A DNA stretch of 64,000 bases from Notamacropus eugenii (Eukaryota; Chordata; Mammalia; Diprotodontia; Macropodidae). This document shows, one piece after another, positions 1 to 9,530 of this stretch (positions within the stretch are counted from its first letter, which is position 1; every line of letters begins with the position of its first letter). The position numbers were made by a program, and so were the translations under genes. Location of the stretch: positions 62,148,385 through 62,212,384 of the forward strand of contig NC_092876.1 of NCBI RefSeq assembly GCF_028372415.1. The letters are read 5' to 3'. Below the pieces are notes generated by a model that was not told where the DNA came from, searched no databases, and worked only from the letters and a program-made list of their open reading frames with translations.

Positions 1-487
1 TGCTTAATACATGTGCATTGAATTAGATTGAATAACATTTGTGACTTTGGACAAATCATTTCCCCACTTGGAGACTGACCTTTCAGAGCTAATATTAGGA
101 AAATCCTTGGCCAGCTTTGAACATGTTATAAAAATGCAGATTCCTAATTTTCAAAAATCTGGAATGAAATTGCAGTTTTCAGTTCTATAAGCTGACTGGA
201 CAAAATAAGGGAATCTGAATGCGGAGTGAGGATAAAGGAGAAGAGAAAGAGAAACTTCCTTATATGAAGAGGTGTGTGGGAAAAAGAGGCTCTTTCCCCT
301 GTTCAGCAGCTCTCTCCTTCCCTTGAACCTAAGGCAGCTCACCTTCTCTGGACAGGGAACATTCTCCTCCTAGGCAAAGGGCAATAATCGATCAGACTTG
401 GAGTTGGGAAGGGACCCGGTCTAAATCCTTGATTTCATCAGTGAGGATGCTGAAACAGTGAGGAGTGATTTGCCCATGATGGCACTG

Positions 488-812
488 TCAATCAGTCAAC
501 AAGCATTTATTAATCACCTGCCACATGCCAGGCATAGTGCTAACAAAGAGGAAAAGACAGTCTGAGGGAGGAACCAACAAACAACCTACTGCATATACTC
601 CAGCTGTATATGGGATAAATAGGACATAATTAACAGAAGGAAGGCACTGGAATTAAGAGGGGTTAGGGAGGGAAGGCCTTTGGTAGAAGATGAGATTTTA
701 GTTGGGATTTAAAGGAAGTCAGGGGAGACAGTAGTCAGAGATGAAGGAGGGTCGACCAGACTTGGGGGACAGCCAGAGAAAATGCCTGGAGCAGAGAGAT
801 GGAGCCTGGAGG
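488..812 (-). repeat. L2 LINE 3' fragment
   Basis: It opens with the TCAGTCAACAAGCATTTATTAA signature (reverse complement of the L2 3' terminus), then GCCAGGCATAGTGCTAA. It continues through a segment ending GGGGACAGCCAGAGAAAATGCC, which recurs in the L2 copy at 12.7 kb. Confidence 0.7.
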
Positions 813-1574
813 CCACAGACTAGAGATGGCACCAGGGGATGTGTACCTTGGTTGTGTGACCCCAAATGCTCTCAGCTTGGTCCCATGCACCGCCTTTCTT
901 CTCCTTAATAATGACTTAATAGGTAAAACTCCCTTGCACAAGTGGGAGGGGAGTCTACAGGTGTGGAACATTGCGTATAAATGTCAGATTTGTTTCAATG
1001 GTTTAGTGAATTTTTTTCTTTTTTGTCTTATTCTTTTAAAAAATTTCTTTGTTATAACATAATTGAGGGGAGGAAGGGTGACAGGTAAAGGGAGGGATCT
1101 TGGTTATGGAAAAACAGCAGCTATCAATATTTAAGATGGCAAGAAAGGCATTTATTATCCCTATTTCAGAGAGGAGGAAACTGAGGCCAAGAGTTCTGAA
1201 GTCTGAGAGGAGACTCAAATTCAGGCTTGCTACTTCTTTTTGCTAAATCACCTGTCTCATTAATGCTTAGAAAGCATCATTAAAGTTTAAAAAACTTTTT
1301 CTTCACAAGAGTTGGGGTACCTGGATGTTATTTTTATCCTCATGTTACAGATTCAGAAAATGGAGGCTTAGCAAAATTGAGCTATTTGTCCCAGGTGTCA
1401 CCCAAGTAAGCACCCTCTAGATGCTGGTGCCTCTCCTTTCCAGAATTGGGTCTTCTCTACCTCTGAATCTGGAGTCAAGAAGATGCAAGTTCAAATATGA
1501 TCCTAGCCATTAGCTGGGAGACATAAGCCTCTATCAGCTTCAACGTCCTCACTGGTAAAGTGGGGGTATTCAGG

Positions 1575-1985
1575 GCTGTTAACAATAACAGGAGCACTTA
1601 TAGAAACCTCTAGAGTTTGCTAGGTGCTTCACAAATATTACTGTACTTGATTCTCACAACACTGAGTGGTAGGTGCTATCATAATCCCCATTTTACAGAT
1701 GAGGAAATTGAGGCTGCGAGGTGGCTTAGTAGATTAGAATTCCAGACCTGGAGTTCAAATCTGACCTCAGACACTAGGGTGGTGTGACCCTGGACAAGTC
1801 ACTTCACCCTGTTTGCCTCAGTTTCCTCGTCTGTAAAATGAGAAGGAAATGGTGAATCACTCCAGTATCTTTGCCAAGAGAGCCAGAAAGGGCGTGACAG
1901 TCGGACACAATGAAAAACCTGACCCAAGTCACATAGGTAGTGTCTAAGGCAGGTCTTCCTGATTGCTGGCTCTCGGCACCACATG
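1575..1985 (-). repeat. THER1/MIR-type SINE, split by a younger SINE
   Basis: Left part about 1575-1711 (TTCACAAATATTACTG, CCCCATTTTACAGATGAGG, AAATTGAGGCTG). The right part about 1925-1985 resumes with CCAAGTCACATAGGTAG and AGGCAGGTCTTCCTGA. The two halves are in consensus order when the intervening SINE is removed. Confidence 0.65.
1712..1924 (+). repeat. MAR1-type marsupial SINE (nested)
   Basis: It has the head GAGGTGGCTTAGTAGATTAG, body GAGTTCAAATCTGACCTCAG and GTGTGACCCTGGACAAGTCA, and tail GGAAATGGTGAATCACTCCA with GTATCTTTGCCAAGAGAGCC and CAGTCGGACACAATG. The tail is the metatherian-specific portion. Confidence 0.8.
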
Positions 1986-2199
1986 GCTTACTTGATTGAT
2001 AAGGGGAGATAATATTGGTAAAGCATTTTGCAAACCTTAAAGAATAATGTAAATTATTTATTAATATTATTGTTACTTTTTTTTAGCTTTAATTGTTAAC
2101 ATTATTTCTTTTGTACACGGCCCCCTGGATGGAGTGTAAAGCAGATGCTTCCTTCCGCAAGGGACATCTCCTAAGAAATTAACAAATGCGTGCTAACTG

Positions 2200-2400
2200 C
2201 AGTGACGTCAGAGCTCAGCCCGCTAGGGTCCCAATCCACAGGTCTCCTCTACAGGAAGAACAAGGTCCTAGGGAGGAGGCTGGGAGAGAGGAAGTGTCTT
2301 TGCTCACTGCGCATGCTCAACTAGCGGGAGGGACTCGGGTGAGCTGGGCGGGGCGGAGGGAGGAGGAAGAGAGATGGAGGCTTCTTTTGCGGCTGCGCAG
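2200..2400 (+). promoter_or_regulatory. CDC42 core promoter, TATA-less
   Basis: The segment just upstream of exon 1 has no TATA box. It has a perfect CRE (TGACGTCA, 2203-2210), a CCAAT pentamer (2231-2235), an ETS-like GAGGAAGT (2289-2296), an NRF1-like TGCGCATGC (2308-2316) and an SP1 box GGGCGGGGC (2346-2354). This combination is typical of constitutive CpG-island promoters. The exact transcription start cannot be read from sequence. Confidence 0.7.
2203..2210. promoter_or_regulatory. CRE palindrome 1 (TGACGTCA)
   Basis: Perfect 8-bp CREB/ATF site about 350 bases upstream of the exon 1 donor, followed by GAG as at CRE 2. Binding is inferred from the motif. Confidence 0.6.
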
Positions 2401-2559
2401 CCGCTTCCCCGGCCCTGAGGCACCTCCTCCACTTCCTCCTGCCCTCCCCAGACAGCCTTTGCGCCGGCTGGCGTGCGCGCTGACGTCAGAGGCGTGCCCC
2501 TGCCCGGGAGCGGAGGAGACCCCGCGCAGTGCTGCCAACGCCCCGGCGGAGAAGCTGAG
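2400..2559 (+). other. CDC42: CDC42 non-coding exon 1 (5' UTR)
   Basis: The exon ends in GAGAAGCTGAG, followed by the consensus donor gtgagt at 2560. The last bases (CCGCGCAGTGCTGCCAACGC region, 2521-2559) match my memory of the mammalian CDC42 5' UTR closely. There is no ATG between 2400 and 2559, so no upstream ORF is expected if transcription starts there. The 5' end is approximate. Confidence 0.75.
2481..2488. promoter_or_regulatory. CRE palindrome 2 (TGACGTCA)
   Basis: Perfect 8-bp CREB/ATF site, 71 bases before the exon 1 donor. It may lie inside exon 1 or immediately upstream of the true start site. Confidence 0.6.
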
Positions 2560-3263
2560 GTGAGTGCTGGGGGCCCAGGGGCTTCTTTTGGGGGGTGAAT
2601 CACCCCTTTCCCCCCGACCCGAGTCCCGTCGCCTTCCGCCCCGCGTTCGGTCCCCGGCGCCCGTCGCGAGCGCGCGAGGACGCTGGCACGACCCTGGGCG
2701 CCTTGGCGGCGAGGGCAGGTCCATCCGGGGCGCCGAGGGGGGCCCTGCTCGGGCCGGGCTGTCACTGGCCGCGGCGGAAGCAGGGGGAGGGGAGGAGAAC
2801 GGGAAGCGGGGTACCTCTCGTTCGGGTCTCCCGGACCGGGCCGCCGCCGCCCGCCTGCCCTCCCTCTCGCCCGGCTCTCACTTCCTGCTTCGCCGCCCGC
2901 CGCGGACATTTTGCTGCGCTGGGGGAGGGGAGCGGAACCGCCGCCGCCGCCCCGGGGAAGCGGGGTCCGGGGGCCCCCCGAGCTGGGGCCGAGGCGGCGA
3001 CGCCCTTCCTGCCCCACCCGCGCCACCTTGGGCAGCCCTGGGCTCCCTCCGCCCTGCCGGGCCGCGAGCCCCCCCTTCCCCTCACTCTGCCCATCCCAGG
3101 TCCTGCGCTGCCCAGGACGAGGGCGAGCGGAAGCCCCCCAGGTGCGGCGACCCTGCCTCCAGCCCCCCCTCCGCAGAACTCACCTGATCCCCGCCCGTGG
3201 GCGCACCTCCTCTTTGTTCCTTTTATCCTTTTTTTAAAGCGCTCTAGGAGTGCGGTGCAAAGA

Positions 3264-3271
3264 TGACGTCA
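3264..3271. promoter_or_regulatory. CRE palindrome 3 (TGACGTCA)
   Basis: A third perfect CRE, near the downstream edge of the CpG island in intron 1. A donor-like GGGGTGAGAG follows about 15-20 bases later, so a second promoter or alternative first exon is conceivable but unproven. Confidence 0.5.
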
Positions 3272-4329
3272 TTGCCGAGAGCTGGGGTGAGAGGGTTAAC
3301 TCTTTGGTGGGGTCCTGCCCCGTTAGCTTGCGGCTCCGCTCGTTCTGGGGGGCCTTTCTCTCCAGGCGAGTAAACCTGGAGCCGGGGGGCTGGGGAGGGT
3401 TCATCCATTGCTCGCTCACCTCGCAGCCCGGCCCAGGTGTGTGGTAGGGCCGGGTCGGACCGGGCGAGGGTGAGGTTCCCTGGCGGGGCTGCGTTAGCTC
3501 CAGGCCACTTGTATAGGGGCCCGGGATTCTTGACTGAACCGGACCGAGTGAAGGTGGTTTTTGTTCCGAGACAACCTCCCCCTCCCTGGAGGAGCCTATT
3601 AAATTGCATTTATTTGATCATCGGGCTAAAGGTTTTTTCACTTTTATTTTATTTTTTGCTGCAATCTAGGTGGTGAATGTGAAACGGCTTATTTCACCCA
3701 TACTTTGTTTACTGTCTGTGTTTGGTAGTTAAAAATGACGTTTGAGAATTTTTAAAATCATGAACTCCAAAAAGAAGTCAGGAGTAGTCCTTGAGCTGGT
3801 TAGTTTTTATAGACACCAGGGTCAGGAATGAGCTAATGGCTAATCTTTTGACTATAAAATGCAGTAATAGAGAAGTGTGTGTACTTTTGAAAACTCGACA
3901 CTCGTGTGATGCGTTAAGTAGGGTCCACTCATGTTTGAACATGTAGCTTGAACTGGTTTTTCCTTTGTGTGCCTGAGAAGAACTTGAGCCTAAGGACTGA
4001 AGTCGCACAGGTTTGAGTTTTGAGACGAAATTTTCGAGCATACTTTTTGCGGTGTGTTGTGGCTGATGATCCTTGAGTTGGGATTTTTCACGTGGTCTTG
4101 ATATTTTGAGGAAGTCCGGAGATACAGCTTGGAAAAGAGTAGTACCTTGTTTTAGAAACCTTAAACTAAGACTCTTACCTGTTTAATAGTTACATATTTC
4201 CCTTCTGTGGTAGTAGCATCACACAGTTTAGATTTAGTCACTGGTAGATGACTGTAATCAGCAACTGTGGGTCAGCAGATTCGTTAAAAACAAAATTTCT
4301 ACAAACCCAGAAAATAAGCTTTGTTGCTG

Positions 4330-4525
4330 CTGCTTAGTGTGGTGAAATAGAGTGTTTGGTCTTGGGACCAGAAAGATTTGGGTTCAGAATGTTCGCAGTC
4401 ATTTAATAGCTGTCACCCTGGGCAAGTTAATAATTTCGCTGTACCTTTATTTGTAAAATGAAGGGTTTGGTTTTGATGGCTTCCGAGATCCCTTTTACCT
4501 CTAAATTGATGATTCTGTGATTATT
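4330..4525 (+). repeat. MIR-type SINE
   Basis: GAAAGATTTGGGTTC, CACCCTGGGCAAGTTA, GTAAAATGAAGGGTTTGG and GAGATCCCTTTTACCTC appear in consensus MIR order. Confidence 0.65.
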
Positions 4526-5254
4526 TTTGAACTAATTACTACTTAGAAACACCTGTAAATGCTACAGCTGTGCCACTAATTATGCCCCCTGCTGTGCTGA
4601 ATTAACTCCTTTAGGTTAACTGATCATGAGGGTTTTTTTGTAGGAAGTTGAGACAGGGATCCAGTTTTAGAACTAAAGAAGGCAACCTGGAGGATTTAGG
4701 GAGAGCTAACACCAGACAGGTATGGAGTGAACCTCAGTGCTTGGAAATACTTAATCTTGGTTTTAGTAGCTTATTTTTTATTAGTTGTTTGTATCCCTTT
4801 CAGGTTATTGTTGAAGTCTCACTAGTTTTTTTAAATGATAGAAGAAATAAAAGGAAGAAAATGTTTTGAATTTGCTTTTCACATCCAGAGAATGTTAAGG
4901 AAAGGTCTTAGAAATTCACGATTAACTATGTTGTTGGCTGCATGCTCATAAAATCTCTCAAATACATCTTTCATTGATGCTGTTTCTTCTGTTTGCCTGC
5001 CTTGGGGTCATTTCCCTTTTCCTCAAGAAAGGAAAATGGATTGATTCAACTTCCTATGACTAGGAGTGTAACTTTTCTAACTATGTTAGAATTGCTGAGT
5101 ATGCCTAGCAGTTTCTCAGATGTGGTAGAGTTTAGCCCCAGTCCCAACCCCTCCAGCTTGAGAATTTTATCTAAGCTTCCTTAGGCTGGTACTTTCAAAA
5201 ACTCATCTGCTTTCTATTCTAGACTTTGATGGTATTGCTTCATTCTAGTTTATC

Positions 5255-5400
5255 TTGTATAATGGAAAGAATACTGATCTAGAGTCAGGGGTCCCTAGTT
5301 TCTTATTGAGACTTGCCCCTTAAGCTTTGTCAACTTTGAGGGAGTCATTTAACCTCTCTTGAACTTTTATCCTGTGTAAAACTAATTCCTGTGTAGACTT
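5255..5400 (+). repeat. MIR-like SINE, degenerate
   Basis: TATAATGGAAAGAATACTGA, CTAGAGTCAGGGGTCC and GAGTCATTTAACCTCTCTTG follow the MIR order but with many changes. Confidence 0.5.
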
Positions 5401-6228
5401 TTAAAATAGTGTTGTAGATGGAGTGAGGAGTATTTTTACACCACTTTACTGTTGTAACTCTTTACTGACTTAGTAAAGTCCCGTTAATGCTGTAAAGACC
5501 TTGCCAAAAGGGTAGGTAGGTCTTGTATTGTCGATTTTCTGTACTTTTCCCTTAACTTTTAGGATTCTTAAGTAACTGTAATTTGATTTTGATTTTCATA
5601 TGGTTCTTCCTAATCTTCCTTTCACCATTGTCTCCTGCTTCCTGTCACCATCCATTGATTTTACTATGACCTCAAAAATATAGTAACCCATTCCCTTGTT
5701 TCTTCTAGGCTTAAATTATCTTCACTGCCTCATCTTCTTGGTCATTTTAAAATTAATAGGCTTTTTAATTTTGACCATAACACTCGTGTCAAAGTTCCCC
5801 TCCTCCCCTTTTAAAACCCAGAATCTAATTCTTGCTTAGAGTCCCCTTTTCATCAGTCATCTAAAATATTTCATCTAAAATCTTCATCACATCTTAGATA
5901 CTGAAATCTTCGTGTACGTTATGTTGCTTTATTTTCTCTTCCCTTTTTCACCTTCCTTGCTTCTAGAAGGGAATCTCTAGGATTGTGACAAGCTTTTCCA
6001 AGTAGAGAAATAAGTCAGTGTTCTGAATAGCTTCCAGACGTGACAATACAGATAAGGTAACTACTAAGGTCTTAGGAATTCTCAGTAAAGTTAGTGAGAA
6101 ATATAATTGTTGTGGCAAAAATGAGATAAGCCACAGTGCAGATCACCTATATTGTACCAACTATTTTTGTTAGATTTGATTTGTTTGCAGCAAGGGTTTT
6201 GTTAGTAGAAAGGAAATCTGAGGTTTCT

Positions 6229-6230
<2 letters not shown>

Positions 6231-6276
<46 letters not shown>
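6231..6276. repeat. A-run plus (TA)n microsatellite
   Basis: Ten to eleven A residues followed by about 35 bases of uninterrupted AT dinucleotides. Confidence 0.95.
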
Positions 6277-7059
6277 ACTTAAATTCTTATTAGGGATGAC
6301 TTGAGAATTTTTCGGAGTATGGCATATAAAGAATTCGGTTGCTTCACTGAGTGCCATGAGTTTCAGTGTCTAAAGTGGTTTCTGACACCATTGGCATGTT
6401 CAACCTAAAGTCTGTCTTAGTTAGCCTAGTAAATACTAGATTTGATATAAATGTTTTTGAACTATTATTCTGGGTTATTTTACTTTTGGTCCCTTAAGTT
6501 ATTTATTTAGCTCTGCTCATTATATAGCTATTGGGAGTGACTCATTAGCATTTAAATATAATTTGGTAAGTGACAGATAATCTTTGTGGGGGTGAGGGGA
6601 TAGGTGCAAGAGGAGGGTTCTGTTAGTTAAGGCTGTTTTATAGGTTTAGGAATCTCTTTTTAGACTCAGTGGTAAGAGCAATTCCTGTGAAAGAAGAGGT
6701 GATTTTTACCTTGCTTTTGCTTCTGCCTCCTAATAGGTACTATGTCCTACTGAAGAGAGGTTTATGGCTACCCTAATTTGGAATTACTTGGGAGGAGTGT
6801 AGTATTTTCTAGGTTAAAGAGATTTAGTGGCTGAATGGAAGCAATGCAGAAGAAATAGACCTGACCTGGGAAATCTTTCCATTCCCAATCTTCTACTCAT
6901 CCTATTCGGCTCAAATGAAATAGCCACAATAGGGTTGGTTCCTCACCTATAGTGACTTTGGGTCAAGGTGCCAACTTTTAAGGTGTCCTGGATTTTAGCT
7001 TTCCTGGAACATTAACAGTAAATGGCTTCAGTCCTTTTCAATCTTTTGAATGGAGTTCT

Positions 7060-7255
7060 GTAATAGTGTGGTACAATGGAAAAAGTGCTGGAGTTGGAGT
7101 CAGAGGACCTGGTTTAAATTCTGGCTCTGTCACTATTTATGTGAACTTGGGCAAGTCACAGAACTTCCTGTGGTCCCCAGTTTCCTCATCTGTAAAATAA
7201 GAGTAGAGGAGAAGCTGGACTAGGTACACCTTCCATAATTAAACCTATGATTAGT
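7060..7255 (+). repeat. MIR-type SINE
   Basis: GTGGTACAATGGAAAAAGTG, GAGTCAGAGGACCTGG, GAACTTGGGCAAGTCACAGA and CAGTTTCCTCATCTGTAAAA, then CTGGACTAGG: a near full-length MIR. Confidence 0.8.
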
Positions 7256-7435
7256 CAACAGCCTTTAAGTACTTGGGACAGCTTTCTTGGCTCCCTTAAG
7301 TCTTCTCCAGTTCCTTCCTTTGATGCTTGAATGGCATGAGCTCAATGTACTCTGTCATCCCAGTTGCCCTCTAGCTTAACACTTTTTCTGTCCCAAATGC
7401 CCTTCTGACTCAAAGCTGATTTGCATCTTCACCTC

Positions 7436-7456
7436 TGTTGTTGTTGTTGTTGTTGG
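7436..7456 (+). repeat. (TTG)n microsatellite
   Basis: Seven consecutive TTG units. Confidence 0.9.
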
Positions 7457-7733
7457 AGTATGGGGTTAGGGAGCAAAACAGCTTTCAGAATGTTTGGTTC
7501 TGAATTTAGCACAAGAGCTTTTCTTCCTGAATGCTTTCTGCTCTCTGGTGTTAAATGGTCATGGACTTCGGTAGTTTCAGTTGGGTTGTTCTAGGTTAGG
7601 AATGGAAGGTGCTCTAGGGGAAAAGACTGATCACACTTAGGGTGAATGGAGGAAAAGGACTTGAATAGTTCCCCATCCATGTATATTTTGTATTCAGATA
7701 TGGTATTGTATATATGTTTTTCACTTATATCCA

Positions 7734-7905
7734 TTGTGCTTCAATGGAAAGGGCTCTAGAGTCAGAGCTTCTGTGTTCAAATTCTGCCTATCACTTTTAC
7801 TACCCCTTTGGCCTTGGGCAAGTCATTTCACTTTCTTAAGCATCGATTTCCTCATCTGTAAAATCAGAGGGTTTGTCTTTGAGTTCTCTTCCAGCTTTCC
7901 TACTG
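7734..7905 (+). repeat. MIR-type SINE
   Basis: TTCAATGGAAAGGGCTCTAG, GAGTCAGAGCTTCTG, CCTTGGGCAAGTCATTTCAC, TTTCCTCATCTGTAAAAT and TTCTCTTCCAGC. The small open frame across it is repeat-derived. Confidence 0.75.
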
Positions 7906-9358
7906 TTGTGGTTGAACAATCAAGTCTGTATTTTGGTTTCTCCATGTAGCAGATTTCAGGTCTTGCTACAATTCTTTCTTTAAGGTACGCTGCTGGCTAA
8001 CTTTTTTTTTTTTCAGTTATTTTAAACGTGTCTTAAGAGCACTAGTCTTGGACACATTGCTTCTGAGGACCAGACTAGCTATGGTTTGTAGTAGTTCATC
8101 ACCAATAACTGGGTGAATTCTTGGCCTGTGGCTACCTCATGAAACAAAGAAAAATGTAGAAAAGGCCCTTAGCCCTTTGCTCCTGCATTGAGGGACAGAG
8201 AGTGGAGAGTGCTAAAATCAATCTTTAAACTGCCTATAAATAGTATCTTAAAAACTGAGATCCTTGTTCAGTGATGAAAGAGCAGACAAACCTACTGGAG
8301 GAGCTGAAGGAATCATCAATTTTGGTGTTCTTGCCACAAATGAAACTAGAAGACAAGTATGTTGCCCCTTTTTGAATAAGGTTTGTAAAGGGGTTGCAAC
8401 GATCTACTATGCATGCAAAACCAACAAGATTTATTTCATAGGATATTTTCTCATCTTTTGTTGAAGTGCTCCTAATTAGCCTTTCCAAAAAGGATAACCA
8501 AGATAATTGTTATTCATGTGCTACTCTGTTAGATGAGGAGGTAGATAGTTCTACTGGAGAGAAAACTATGATCTTCCAAATGAAATAATCATATTCTTGG
8601 TGACCTTGATGCATAGTTGGGAAGGGCTTTGGAAATATGTTGGAAGATAGGGGTCAAGGAGTAAGAAAGGAGGCAAAATAGTACAGGACGTCCTCTCTGC
8701 AACACTGTCCCTGACTCTTCCTCCCCCTCCCCCAATTACATTGATTTGTAGAGCAAGTGTTCTCAAACAGGATGCCTTCCCCACCCCCAAGAGCTTTCTT
8801 TATGTGGGTTATATCAATAATTTGCAAAGCATTTTACGTAGTAACTCATTCGAGTATGATGAAAATACTTTGACCTTTGATCTTGAGACTTCCTTGAAAA
8901 GGGTTTTGTGAATCTTTCAGAGGTCTCCAAACCACACTCCAGGTGAGAAAGCTCACTCAGCATGTGAAGATCAGCATCCATTTTACTTCCTTTGGGGGGG
9001 GTGGTGGCAGGGAGGATGGGCATGGAGTTGGGGCTTAACTGAGATTGCAAAGAGTAACACAGCCAGTGAGAGTTATCTGAGGGAGTTGAATCTAAGTCTT
9101 GATGGTTCTCTAGTAACTCTAACTTGCTGCCTCTCTACTGCTTTATGTCATGCACATCTGATGGTGGTGATGGACTTAACATCACAAGAAAGTTTTGCAA
9201 CTCTCTTTAGCAAATAATGGTTGTCTATATAGTCTTATCCATTTCCCATTTTTCTCATCTTGTTTAAATGAGTCACATTGGAATCACCTCACTTGCATTT
9301 ATATGTATTTTTCCTCATTTTTATTCTGTTTTCGGTATTGGTTTTGCTCTTTGTCCAG

Positions 9359-9530
9359 CTTGTGTCTGAAATGACTCCTACATCAACCAGTTATTTCCTG
9401 TCTATTAAGTGATTATTATCAGTTGCCAAAAAAGAAATCCAAGGAGCCTCGCCTCAGCCAGCAGAAGATTGTCTGGAAAAGTATGGCAGCCACTGGCAAC
9501 ACCAGTTTACAATAAAATTGTTTTAAAATT
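9359..9530 (+). other. Possible cryptic terminal exon or retroposed mRNA tail
   Basis: An acceptor-like pyrimidine tract ends TTTGTCCAG at 9358. It is followed by moderately GC-rich sequence and an AATAAA at 9511-9516. A 29-codon stretch from 9426 (PKKKSKEPRLSQQKIVWKSM and on) ends at a TAA (9513-9515) overlapping that hexamer. I do not recognise the product. Confidence 0.25.

Larger units (their letters stand above)
1..2199. other. Upstream flank, repeat remnants only
   Basis: No coding or RNA gene is supported. The region has an L2 3' fragment (488-812), MIR-like pieces at about 1130-1260, 1310-1440 and 1462-1570, and a nested SINE pair (1575-1985). Nothing is identified in 1-487 or 813-1130. 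Confidence 0.75.
2200..3550. other. CpG island over CDC42 exon 1
   Basis: The base composition changes sharply from AT-rich flank to GC-rich sequence dense in CG dinucleotides, then returns to AT-rich by about 3600. Long open frames on both strands here follow from the GC richness. They lack recognisable domains and are low-complexity P/R/G/A proteins, so none is annotated as coding. Confidence 0.85.

Noticed and set aside
2186..3676. Several long open frames (up to 240 codons) on both strands over the CpG island
   Set aside because: Low-complexity Pro/Arg/Gly/Ala translations from GC-rich DNA with overlapping frames on both strands and no domain. This is the known CDC42 non-coding first exon region.
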